Of a stretch of 64,000 nucleotides of DNA, positions 1 through 7,968 are shown in pieces. This stretch comes from Herbaspirillum sp. RV1423 (lineage in GTDB: Bacteria > Pseudomonadota > Gammaproteobacteria > Burkholderiales > Burkholderiaceae_D): the NCBI RefSeq assembly GCF_000577615.1, contig NZ_CBXX010000008.1, positions 1-64,000 of the forward strand. Direction: 5' to 3'. A model generated the notes under the pieces. It was given only the letters and a program-made list of their open reading frames with translations. It was not told the DNA's origin and ran no database searches. The stretch's first letter is position 1, and each line of letters begins with the position of its first letter. The translations under genes were made by a program, and so were the position numbers.

Positions 1-39
1 TAGCATGGCGAGCACTCCCTCTCGTAAAGGACACTCGCC

Positions 40-2487
40 ATGCCCGATCTATTCAATCCCTCCCGCCTTGCAGCGCATCTCAAGACCCTCACCGGCCAGC
101 AGCAATACCATGTGATCGTTCCCGGCACCGCCTCTGCGGCACTGTTGTCGGTCGTCTCCTTCGAAGCCGTCGAGAAGTTGGGCGAACCGTATCGCATCAC
201 CATCCAACTCACCCATCCGCAGGAATTACAGCGCGCCGACTATCTTGGCAAGGATGCCAGCTTCAAGATCACGCCGTCCGTCATCGATGCGCTCACCGGC
301 TACGCCAACGATGCCCCCGAGGGCCGCACGTTCGCCGGTTGCATCACCCGGTTCAACAAACTCAAACAGACCGCCGACTTCCACAGCTACGAATTCGTCA
401 TCGAACCGCTGGTCGCGCGTCTGCGCCTGACCCACGCCAGCCGCGTGTTCCAACACAAGACCGCGCCGCAGATCATCGAAGCCATCCTGCGCAGACACGA
501 CTTCAACGGCAACCAGTTCCTCTTCAAGACCCGCAGAACCTATTCTTTGCATGCTTTTCGCCTGCAATACCAGATGAGCGACTGGGACTACATCCATCTG
601 CTCATGCGGCAGGAAGGTCTCTATAGCTACTTCACCCCCGGCAAGTTCGGCGACATCATCGTCTTCGGCGACGACATCGACCATTACATTTATCTGCCTG
701 AATTACGCGTTCCGTATCGCGAAACCGCCGGACTGGAGTCCGGTCAGGAAACGGTGTCTGCTCTGCAAACGCACACCCAAACGGTTCCCGCCTCCTATAG
801 CGTGGCCGACTATCACCCCGACAACGCCTGGGAGCGTTTCAAGGAAGAAGCGAATATTGCCCGCAAGGACACCACCACCTACGGCCAGCCCTACGTCTAC
901 GGCAGCCACCATCTGGATCAGAAAGAGGCCAAATGGGAAGCACAACTGCGCCACGAAGCCGCCATCGCCCACCAAATCACCTACACCGGCCAGAGCAACA
1001 TCCTCGAACTGCGCCCGGCCCGCATCCTGCGCATGGATCAGTCCCTGCCCGATGCACCGAATGGCCAGGTCATCGTCAGCGTCACCCACAGCGGCGCACG
1101 CGATGCTGCCTACAGGAACAGCTACACCGCCATCCCCAGCGACCGGCGCTTCCGCATCGCGCTCGACGAAGCCAACTGGCCGAAGATCGCCGGCACGCTG
1201 TCGGCAAGAGTCACCTCGCCGAACCAATATCCCCATGCCTACATCACCAAGCACGGTCATTACAAGGTGCGCTTCGATCTTGATTTCGACGAATGGGATC
1301 CGGGCCAGGAGAGCGTGCCGTTGCGCCTTGCCAAACCGTTTGCAGGGGCCAACGAAACCGGTTTCCACTTCCCCATCATCGACGGCACCGAAGCGGCGAT
1401 TGCCTTCATGGACGGCAATCCCAACAAGCCCTACATCGCCCACCTGCACCACAACAGCCGCCAGCCCGACCACATCACCACCGAGAACCGCTGGCTGAGC
1501 CGCAACGTCATTCGCACGCAAAGCAACAACAAGCTGCGCATGGAAGACTGGAAGGGGCAGGAGCATATCAAGCTGGCGACGGAACGTGGCAAGAGTCAAT
1601 TGAACCTGGGCCATCTGGTCGACAGCCAGCGTCAGGAGCGCGGACAAGGCTTTGAACTGAGGACCGACGGTCATGGCGCCATCCGGGGCGGCAAGGGATT
1701 GTTTGTCAGTACCGACATGCAAAGCAAGGCCCGCGGCCAGCAACTGGACATGCAAGCTGCGCAAACCTTGCTGCAACAACTGCAAGCCCACACACAAGGG
1801 CTCGCGCAAGCCGCCGCCGTCGCCAAGGCCGAAGTCGCCGCATTGCGCGAGCACAACGACTGGCTCACCGAGAGTGTGGCCGAACTCAAACAAGCCGTGC
1901 TGCTGCTGTCCTCGCCGGCAGGCATTGCCGCCGCCACGCCCAGCCATATCAACCTGAGCGCCGGGCAAGACATCATGCAGCACAGCGGCGACGACCACAG
2001 CATCAGCGCCGGCAAGCGCTTCTTGCTGGCCGCCAGCCAGGGTCTGTCCATGTTCGCCCACAAGATGGGCATCAAACTGTTTGCCGCCCAAGGCAAGGTA
2101 CAGATACAGGCCCAAAGCGACAATCTGGAAATGGTCGGTCAACGGGATGTGCAGATCACCAGCGCCGCCGGCAAGACCGTGGTCAATGCCGCCAATGGCA
2201 TCGTCCTGCACAGCGGCAGCGCTTACATCAAAATCCTCGGCGACAACGTCGAGATCGGCGGAGACGGCAAGCTCAATCTCAAGATTCGCAGCGTCGTCAA
2301 GGAAGAACCGGGCACGCTGTCGTACCCTTGCCCGTGTTCCAGCAAAAGGCCATCCCGCACACCGAACGTTACGTCCTCATGGACGGCCGTACCCTACGTC
2401 CCGCCGCCAACCACGACTACCGCATCCGGCTGGCCGACGGCCAGGTCGTCACCGGCACCACCGACGACCACGGCCGCACCAGCCTGA
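40..2487 (+). CDS. vgrG: T6SS spike protein VgrG, 3' end frameshifted
   Basis: VgrG trimers form the puncturing tip of the type VI secretion system and carry effectors out of the cell. The protein has the usual order: a gp27/gp44-like Rhs-Vgr region (about residues 20-380), a gp5-like OB-fold (about 390-470), a T6SS Vgr domain (about 500-600) and a DUF2345 beta-helix region (about 630-765). The start at 40 is preceded by an AAAGGA ribosome site. After VKEEPGTL (about residue 760) the frame becomes a Pro/Thr/Ser-rich string, whereas the +1-shifted frame continues as a typical VgrG tail up to 2546. Restoring one C in the CCC run at 2331-2333 would give YPCPVFQ and rejoin the frames. It may be a real mutation or a sequencing error; the family call is secure. 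Confidence 0.93.
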   Translation: MPDLFNPSRLAAHLKTLTGQQQYHVIVPGTASAALLSVVSFEAVEKLGEPYRITIQLTHPQELQRADYLGKDASFKITPSVIDALTGYANDAPEGRTFAGCITRFNKLKQTADFHSYEFVIEPLVARLRLTHASRVFQHKTAPQIIEAILRRHDFNGNQFLFKTRRTYSLHAFRLQYQMSDWDYIHLLMRQEGLYSYFTPGKFGDIIVFGDDIDHYIYLPELRVPYRETAGLESGQETVSALQTHTQTVPASYSVADYHPDNAWERFKEEANIARKDTTTYGQPYVYGSHHLDQKEAKWEAQLRHEAAIAHQITYTGQSNILELRPARILRMDQSLPDAPNGQVIVSVTHSGARDAAYRNSYTAIPSDRRFRIALDEANWPKIAGTLSARVTSPNQYPHAYITKHGHYKVRFDLDFDEWDPGQESVPLRLAKPFAGANETGFHFPIIDGTEAAIAFMDGNPNKPYIAHLHHNSRQPDHITTENRWLSRNVIRTQSNNKLRMEDWKGQEHIKLATERGKSQLNLGHLVDSQRQERGQGFELRTDGHGAIRGGKGLFVSTDMQSKARGQQLDMQAAQTLLQQLQAHTQGLAQAAAVAKAEVAALREHNDWLTESVAELKQAVLLLSSPAGIAAATPSHINLSAGQDIMQHSGDDHSISAGKRFLLAASQGLSMFAHKMGIKLFAAQGKVQIQAQSDNLEMVGQRDVQITSAAGKTVVNAANGIVLHSGSAYIKILGDNVEIGGDGKLNLKIRSVVKEEPGTLSYPCPCSSKRPSRTPNVTSSWTAVPYVPPPTTTTASGWPTARSSPAPPTTTAAPA

Positions 2488-2546
2488 CCAGGAACGACGT
2501 CGCGCGCGGCATCACCTTATTGACCAATCATCCGAAGGAGTCCTGA
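2328..2546 (+). other. Displaced C-terminal tail of VgrG (transthyretin-like extension)
   Basis: This is the out-of-frame continuation of vgrG. It reads PVFQQKAIPHTERYVLMDGR and then about 50 further residues, including GTTDDHGRT, resembling the small transthyretin-like extensions that VgrG proteins use to bind their effector. The stop at 2544-2546 lies 1 nt before the effector ATG at 2548, as expected for a vgrG-effector operon. It could start at the TTG at 2328, but separate translation seems unlikely; it is best read as the lost end of vgrG. Confidence 0.65.
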
Positions 2547-2547
2547 C

Positions 2548-4509
2548 ATGGCCGTCGTGAACTATCCCATCAAGCGCACTCCCCTCGACGGTGAAGAAAA
2601 GCCCGTCTATCAACATTCCGACGCCATGCATACGGTCGAGGGCGTCGAGGACGTCTTCGGCAACCTGACCTGGAAATCCTTCGAAACGCCCGAGGACTAT
2701 CACGTCTACGCGCGTGTAGACCTGCCGATCAACCTGCCCGGCGTGGTGATCTTTGTGCATGGCGTGAACTCCGAAGGAGAATGGTATGACGCAGCGGAGC
2801 AGGCATTGTGCGATGGATTGAATGAGCGGCTGAATCGGGATGATCTCAAGCCGAATAAATACATATCCTATAGCCTGGAAAGTAAAAAGCCGATACGCCG
2901 TACCATTGCGCCAGGCAACGATGGCCGCTCTCCCGTCATCCGTTTCTACTGGGGTTACAGCGCCGGTAAGGGGCAAGAAAATAACTGGAGTATCCCGCTC
3001 AAGAATCCCGACCAGCAGGATCATGCCAGACATCCCGCAGCCGACGGCCCCTGGTACTGGGGCGGCGGCCCCTTCCAGAACGGCACCAACAACCTGCAAC
3101 AGCTATGGAGCGGAGAAGGCTTTCGCCGTCACGTGCTGGGTGTCGACATGCAGCAGTTGAACACCGAAGCCGAGCGCGAATTGAACGACGCGCCGCCACG
3201 CGACTATTTTGCGCATGCCGCAGGACGGCTGGCGCGGCTGATCGACACCGTCCGCGAACAATCCCTAAACAGCCTCACCATCGTCGCCCACAGCCAGGGC
3301 ACCATGCTCGCCATGGCCGCCACGCTGTTGTGCAAGAAGAGGCCGCCGGACGCCGTCATGCTCATGAATTCGCCCTACGCCCTGCACGACAAAGTCACCG
3401 ATGCCCTGACCAGCGGCCATGACCGGCCCACCGACGGTGCGCGCCTGCGCACCTTGCAGGCGGTGGTGGACAAGCTGCGTCCCAACCAGCAACTCCTGAA
3501 GAGCAAGAAGCTGCTGGACAACATACGCATCGGCGCCACCAAGTGCGGCCAGATGCACTTCTGGCTGCCGGACATCGTGCATCCCTGCGGCACGCCCGAG
3601 CGCGACAACCACGGCCGTTTGTATGTCTACTTCAACCCGCACGACCGCGTCATGGGGGCCGAGCCCTTGCAAAGCATCGGCTGGCAGGGCATCGACGGCG
3701 GCACCCTGTTCGGCATGCAGGACGTGGTCAAGCAGCGCATGCTGGCGCGCGGCACGTCCTGCGGCGATGAACCGGCCCTGGTGCCGTTCGGCAAGCTGCC
3801 GCCGATTCTCGATCCCGAGCCGGGCGTCTCTCCGCACAATTTCTGGAACGGTAATCGCAATGTGTTGCTCGGCAAAAAACTCTGGACTGTGCCGCCAATG
3901 GAGCAGATGGCATCTATTAATGCCGAGAAGGTGCCGCAGCCGTTGACTGAAAAGGAGATGAGTCAGCCGAGGATTAAGGAAATTACAAAAATTATCAGTG
4001 GCAAAGAAATAAAAGACGAAGTTGAAGTTTATTTCGACGAAGCTCCTCATACCGAAAATCCATGGGGAGCGAAACGTGAAAGTGGAGACTATAAAGACCC
4101 TAGTTACTCTTACTTTTCTTCTATCTACACAGACAAGAAAATCGTCGATCACGACGATATCTATAGCGGGAAAATTCGTGAGGCCGAAAGTGACGAAGAA
4201 ATGCAACGCCGTATTAAAAATTATCGCCCAATGCCAACTAATCACAGCACCATGCCTGAGCATGTTGAATTCATGAAACGTGTAGTCGCCTACGATTTGC
4301 CGGTTGGCTTCTGCGGCAGTTATACGCGGGAGAACTGGATCAAGTTGATTAAATTGGCGGACTGGGCCAGGTCCGACCTGTACTTCGAGACGGGGAAATT
4401 GGACGCGCCCCCCATGCCGCCCGAGATTGATCGCGAAGAAGTCAGTCACCAGATACGCCAAGCTGATGAGGAACGGATCAAGAGCAATAAAACGTATGGC
4501 GGGGCGTGA
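2548..4509 (+). CDS. T6SS lipase effector, Tle3-like (DUF3274-type), full length
   Basis: This is a probable phospholipase effector delivered by the adjacent VgrG. The 653-residue protein has an alpha/beta-hydrolase layout: an early VIFVHGVN strand-loop (about 68-75), a nucleophile elbow AHSQG with Ser249, a later FNPHDRVMG segment offering Asp366 as acid, and a C-terminal NHSTMPEH motif (566-572) that could supply the His. There is no signal peptide, which fits T6SS export. The start codon lies 1 nt after the vgrG tail and the stop overlaps the immunity reading frame (TGATG at 4507-4511). Residues 170-474 and 569-653 are repeated almost exactly in the second copy at 5234, while 475-568 differ strongly. 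The family is fairly sure; substrate and triad are inferred. Confidence 0.85.
   Translation: MAVVNYPIKRTPLDGEEKPVYQHSDAMHTVEGVEDVFGNLTWKSFETPEDYHVYARVDLPINLPGVVIFVHGVNSEGEWYDAAEQALCDGLNERLNRDDLKPNKYISYSLESKKPIRRTIAPGNDGRSPVIRFYWGYSAGKGQENNWSIPLKNPDQQDHARHPAADGPWYWGGGPFQNGTNNLQQLWSGEGFRRHVLGVDMQQLNTEAERELNDAPPRDYFAHAAGRLARLIDTVREQSLNSLTIVAHSQGTMLAMAATLLCKKRPPDAVMLMNSPYALHDKVTDALTSGHDRPTDGARLRTLQAVVDKLRPNQQLLKSKKLLDNIRIGATKCGQMHFWLPDIVHPCGTPERDNHGRLYVYFNPHDRVMGAEPLQSIGWQGIDGGTLFGMQDVVKQRMLARGTSCGDEPALVPFGKLPPILDPEPGVSPHNFWNGNRNVLLGKKLWTVPPMEQMASINAEKVPQPLTEKEMSQPRIKEITKIISGKEIKDEVEVYFDEAPHTENPWGAKRESGDYKDPSYSYFSSIYTDKKIVDHDDIYSGKIREAESDEEMQRRIKNYRPMPTNHSTMPEHVEFMKRVVAYDLPVGFCGSYTRENWIKLIKLADWARSDLYFETGKLDAPPMPPEIDREEVSHQIRQADEERIKSNKTYGGA
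3055..3969 (+). repeat. Effector core repeat, copy A (partner 5276-6190)
   Basis: These 915 bp recur at 5276-6190 with only about a dozen substitutions by eye. The match begins abruptly at TACTGGGGCGG and ends at the AGTCAGCCG codons. The block encodes the hydrolase core with the AHSQG nucleophile. Confidence 0.9.
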
Positions 4510-4547
4510 TGAAGACAACGGAAAAAACAACTTCGAAGGACATAGCA

Positions 4548-5237
4548 ATGAATGCAATCAAGACAAGTGCTGCAATAATGTTTGCCATCAGCGTAGCTGG
4601 ATGTGCGGGCAATACTATTTCTGAACAAAATATTCAAACGGGCGCTATTCCACAATGGGATGTTCCCACGCAAGTCATTTATCGAATCGACGAGAATCGT
4701 TATATCTCAATGGAAAACTATGACCGGTGCTACGGTGATAGTTACTACGTTGATGAGACGGCTGGGATTCGCACCAGACTATGGCGCGGAAATTTGAGCA
4801 GATATCTCGGACGCCTGATCATTGCAGATCCGACAGGAATGAATATTGTCGTTCCCGATGCGCCGGCAGAATCTTGCGGAGATAGGGGGTGCAATGTTTA
4901 TCTGTCATATTCCACTGATGGTGGACGTACCTTTAAGGATATGAAATACATGCAAAGTTCTTATCCAACAAAAGCCTCTGAAAACTACTCCATACTCGTC
5001 GCCAAGGATGGGTTTTATGTGGCTGAAAAGAGAAGCCAAACGACTGATTCTACGTACGTGATCAAATACCCTCTTGTACCAAATATTGACCTTGACAATC
5101 CTTACCCAGAAGGCGTCAAAGGGGAGGGTTTCGCTCTTTCAAAAAAATCTCTCCCACCATTACGAACCCCTTCCGGGCAAGACCGTTTCACCTGTGACGC
5201 CAGCATCCGCCCCAGCAATTTGCCCAAAGAAAAATGA
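4548..5237 (+). CDS. T6SS immunity lipoprotein, Tli3-like, copy 1
   Basis: This is the likely immunity protein for the preceding lipase, anchored in the periplasm. I chose ATG 4548 because AAGGA at 4536-4540 is well spaced and the protein then opens with a clean lipoprotein signal, MNAIKTSAAIMFAISVAGC (lipobox VAGC, Cys19). A longer start at 4509 (TGATG overlap with the effector stop) would place 13 polar residues before the signal. The body contains an SYSTDGGRTF motif and a conserved last 88 residues beginning at KASENYSILVAKDG. That last part is almost identical to the second immunity protein, while the N-terminal half differs at roughly half its positions. The Tli3 assignment rests on context and lipoprotein form; specificity is not proven. 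Confidence 0.75.
   Translation: MNAIKTSAAIMFAISVAGCAGNTISEQNIQTGAIPQWDVPTQVIYRIDENRYISMENYDRCYGDSYYVDETAGIRTRLWRGNLSRYLGRLIIADPTGMNIVVPDAPAESCGDRGCNVYLSYSTDGGRTFKDMKYMQSSYPTKASENYSILVAKDGFYVAEKRSQTTDSTYVIKYPLVPNIDLDNPYPEGVKGEGFALSKKSLPPLRTPSGQDRFTCDASIRPSNLPKEK
4971..5234 (+). repeat. Immunity 3' repeat, copy A (partner 7183-7446)
   Basis: These 264 bp encode the last 88 residues of the immunity protein and recur at 7183-7446 with about half a dozen changes. The upstream halves of the two immunity genes are clearly diverged, so the boundary near 4971 is sharp. Confidence 0.88.
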
Positions 5238-6733
5238 CTGCATTAAGGTTGCATACCGATCCGGCATGCAACCCTTACTGGGGCGGCGGCCCCTTCCAGA
5301 ACGGCACCAACAACCTGCAACAGCTATGGAGCGGAGAAGGCTTTCGCCGTCACGTGCTGGGTGTCGACATGCAGCAGTTGAACACCGAAGCCGAGCGCGA
5401 ATTGAACGACGCGCCGCCACGCGACTATTTTGCGCATGCCGCAGGACGGCTGGCGCGGCTGATCGACACCGTCCGTGAACAATCCCTAAACAGCCTCACC
5501 ATCGTCGCCCACAGCCAGGGCACCATGCTCGCCATGGCCGCCACGCTGTTGTGCAAGAAGAGGCCGCCGGACGCCGTCATGCTCATGAATTCGCCCTACG
5601 CCCTGCACGACAAAGTCACCGATGCCTTGACCAGCGGCCATGACCGGCCCACCGACGGTGCGCGCCTGCGCACCTTGCAGGCGGTGGTGGACAAGCTGCG
5701 TCCCAACCAGCAACTCCTGAAGAGCAAGAAGCTGCTGGACAACATACGCATCGGCGCCACCAAGTGCGGCCAGATGCACTTCTGGCTGCCGGACATCGTG
5801 CATCCCTGCGGCACGCCCGAGCGCGACAACCACGGCCGTTTGTATGTCTACTTCAACCCGCACGACCGCGTCATGGGGGCCGAGCCCTTGCAAAGCATCG
5901 GCTGGCAGGGTATCGACGGCGGCACCCTGTTCGGCATGCAGGACGTGGTCAAGCAGCGCATGCTGGCGCGCGGCACGTCCTGCGGCGACGAGCCGGCCCT
6001 AGTGCCGTTCGGCAAGCTGCCGCCGATTCCCGATCCCGAGCCGGGCGTCTCCCCGCACAATTTCTGGAACGGCAATCGCAATGTGCTGCTCGGCAAAAAA
6101 CTCTGGACTGTGCCGCCGATGGAGCAGATGGCATCTATTAATGCCGAGAAGGTGCCGCAGCCTTTGACCGAGGAGGAAATGAGTCAGCCGGTCGATACCG
6201 TTACGATCAATACACCTGATGGACCGAAAACAAGACCTGTCTACTTTGACCAAGCACTTGGAACAGCATACGGCTGGGGAGAAATTGATCCCAAAACGGG
6301 TAAATATCGAGAACCTGATTTCCCTCATTTTTCGTCTATCTACAAAGACAAGAAAATCGTCGATCACAACGACATCTATAGTCCGAGCGGAAAAGTCCGC
6401 GAACCTGAGAGTGACGAGGAAATGCAAAACCGGATCAAGGATTACCGGCCGCGCCCACCCAACCACAACACCATGCCTGAGCATGTTGAATTCATGAAAC
6501 GTGTAGTCGCCTACGATTTACCAGTTGGCTTCTGCGGCAGTTATACGCGAGAGAACTGGATCAAGTTGATTAAGTTGGCGGACTGGGCCAGGTCCGACCT
6601 GTACTTCGAGACGGGGAAACTGGACGCGCTGCCGCCCCAGCCGCCCGAGATTGACCGTGAGACGGTTAGTGAGCAGATTCGCAAGGCCGATGAAGAGCGG
6701 ATCAAGAGCAATAAAACGTACGGCGGTGCTTAA
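5234..6733 (+). CDS. N-terminally truncated second copy of Tle3-like effector
   Basis: This 499-residue frame starts at ATG 5234, overlapping the immunity stop (ATGA). After 14 unrelated residues it joins the effector sequence at YWGGGPFQNGTNN, equal to residue 170 of the full-length protein. It keeps AHSQG (Ser94) and FNPHDRVMG but lacks the VIFVHGVN region and the rest of the N-terminal 169 residues, so it probably cannot fold as an active lipase or be loaded on VgrG. Residues 320-413 form a segment of the same length (94) as in copy 1 but of very different sequence; the last 86 residues are again nearly identical. It may be an orphan cassette kept as a recombination donor. Translation by coupling is possible but unproven. 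Confidence 0.8.
   Translation: MTALRLHTDPACNPYWGGGPFQNGTNNLQQLWSGEGFRRHVLGVDMQQLNTEAERELNDAPPRDYFAHAAGRLARLIDTVREQSLNSLTIVAHSQGTMLAMAATLLCKKRPPDAVMLMNSPYALHDKVTDALTSGHDRPTDGARLRTLQAVVDKLRPNQQLLKSKKLLDNIRIGATKCGQMHFWLPDIVHPCGTPERDNHGRLYVYFNPHDRVMGAEPLQSIGWQGIDGGTLFGMQDVVKQRMLARGTSCGDEPALVPFGKLPPIPDPEPGVSPHNFWNGNRNVLLGKKLWTVPPMEQMASINAEKVPQPLTEEEMSQPVDTVTINTPDGPKTRPVYFDQALGTAYGWGEIDPKTGKYREPDFPHFSSIYKDKKIVDHNDIYSPSGKVREPESDEEMQNRIKDYRPRPPNHNTMPEHVEFMKRVVAYDLPVGFCGSYTRENWIKLIKLADWARSDLYFETGKLDALPPQPPEIDRETVSEQIRKADEERIKSNKTYGGA
5276..6190 (+). repeat. Effector core repeat, copy B (partner 3055-3969)
   Basis: This is the second copy of the 915-bp hydrolase core block at a constant offset of 2221 bp. 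The offset remains 2221 at the conserved 3' block (4252 versus 6473), so the intervening divergent segments have exactly equal length. Confidence 0.9.
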
Positions 6734-7449
6734 TGAAAACAACAACTTTGAAAGAAAAGATGATGCATGTGATCAAGATCATGGGGGCAACGCTGTTCTC
6801 CGTCGGTGTAGCAGGGTGTGTTACAGAGCTACCCGAGCTCGCTCAAAGGAACTATCCACCGGCCAAGTTCGATGTGCCGCCACAGGTGCTATATAAAATC
6901 GATGACAACCGGTTTATCTCGCTTGAGAACTATCAACAGTGTTTTGGAGACACTTATTTCAACGATACGAAACAAGGAATACGCACAGAATTAGGACGCG
7001 GCACCATTGAACGCTATCGTGGTCGCCTCATCATTGATGACCCCACCGGAATGAACATTGTCATTCCTTCGGCACCACCTGCCCCTTGTGGAAGCCGAGG
7101 TTGCAATTCCTCCCTGATTTACTCCACTGACGGCGGTCGCACCTTCAAGGGCATGGTTTACATGAATAGCGGGATTCCCTCCAAAGCCTCTGAAAACTAC
7201 TCCATTCTCGTCGCCAAGGATGGGTTTTATGTGGCTGAAAAGAGAAGCCAAACGACTGATTCTACGTACGTGATCAAATACCCTCTTGTACCAAATATTG
7301 ACCTTGACAATCCTTACCCAGAAGGCGTTAAAGGAGAGGGTTTCGCTCTTTCAAAAAAATCTCTCCCACCATTACGAACCCCTTCCGGCCAAGACCGTTT
7401 CACCTGTGATGCCAGCATCCGCCCCAGCAATTTGCCCAAAGAAAAATAG
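6733..7449 (+). CDS. T6SS immunity lipoprotein, Tli3-like, copy 2
   Basis: This is the second lipoprotein immunity gene, starting inside the stop of the truncated effector (TAATG, 6731-6735). The signal is MKTTTLKEKMMHVIKIMGAT followed by LFSVGVAGC (Cys29); the ATGs at 6760 and 6763 are alternative starts. The 238-residue protein shares IYSTDGGRTFKG and the closing 88 residues with copy 1, while residues about 30-150 differ at roughly half their positions. The split matches the variable/constant split in the paired effectors. The predicted role is protection against the effector variant encoded by 6191-6472, or against a sister strain carrying it. Confidence 0.75.
   Translation: MKTTTLKEKMMHVIKIMGATLFSVGVAGCVTELPELAQRNYPPAKFDVPPQVLYKIDDNRFISLENYQQCFGDTYFNDTKQGIRTELGRGTIERYRGRLIIDDPTGMNIVIPSAPPAPCGSRGCNSSLIYSTDGGRTFKGMVYMNSGIPSKASENYSILVAKDGFYVAEKRSQTTDSTYVIKYPLVPNIDLDNPYPEGVKGEGFALSKKSLPPLRTPSGQDRFTCDASIRPSNLPKEK
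7183..7446 (+). repeat. Immunity 3' repeat, copy B (partner 4971-5234)
   Basis: This is the second copy of the 264-bp immunity 3' block, offset 2212 bp from copy A. It ends at the gene's stop codon region, just before a new junction sequence at 7450-7484. Confidence 0.88.
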
Positions 7450-7484
7450 CTGTATTGATGACCAGAGCGCAATCTCGACGAGTA

Positions 7485-7751
7485 CAGCACCATGCCTGAG
7501 CACGTTGAATTCATGAAGCGCGTTGTCGCCTACGATTTGCCGGTTGGCTTCTGCGGCAGTTATACGCGAGAGAACTGGATCAAATTGATTAGTCTGGCGG
7601 ATTGGACTAGGTCTGACATGTATTTCGAGACGGGGAAACTGGACGCGCTGCCGCCCCAGCCGCCCGAGATTGACCCTGAAACGGTTAGTGAGCAGATTCG
7701 CAAGCTGATGAAGAGCGGATCAAGCTACATAAGACTTATGGCGGAGTGTAA
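7485..7751 (+). pseudogene. Third effector 3' fragment, frameshifted
   Basis: Homology to the effector 3' end (4245-4509 and 6466-6733) resumes at CAGCACCATGCCTGAG. The frame from ATG 7492 gives MPEHVEFMKRVVAYDLPVGF and continues to EQIRK. One base is then missing near 7704-7705 compared with the other copies, which throws the natural ending (DEERIK...KTYGGV, stop 7749-7751) out of frame. The TAATG that starts immunity copy 2 is also preserved here (7749-7753), but no immunity gene follows. It appears to be the decayed end of a third cassette. Confidence 0.85.
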
Positions 7752-7814
7752 TGTAGACAAGGACAAACATAACTGGGGTATGGTGGCATCGATCGTCATC
7801 GTGGAGGCTCATCA

Positions 7815-7968
7815 TCGACGCCCACCGCAACGACGAATGGCTTCCTGCACAGTCTCAATACAGAAGTCTGTCGTCAGGGTGTTCGACAAGCGCCATAACA
7901 GAACCCGACTGCACCTTTGCGGTCTGCTTCGGGGGAGCATCAATCCACACAGCCGTGACCAGCCTCTT
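7815..7968 (-). mobile_element. Remnant of an IS3-family transposase (OrfB integrase core)
   Basis: Read on the minus strand, about 7909-7822 encodes LLWRLSNTLTTDFCIETVQE followed by AIRRCG. This matches the well-known IS3-family segment (SWRLSNT...DFCVEAVEEAL..YG) just before the second catalytic Asp. The upstream frame is broken and the downstream DDE residues are absent, so only a scrap remains. It sits immediately after the third effector fragment, where a cassette appears to have been lost. The call depends on one motif. Confidence 0.65.

Noticed and set aside
703-2211. 502-codon open frame antisense to vgrG
   Set aside because: Same type of shadow; vgrG domains are continuous on the plus strand.
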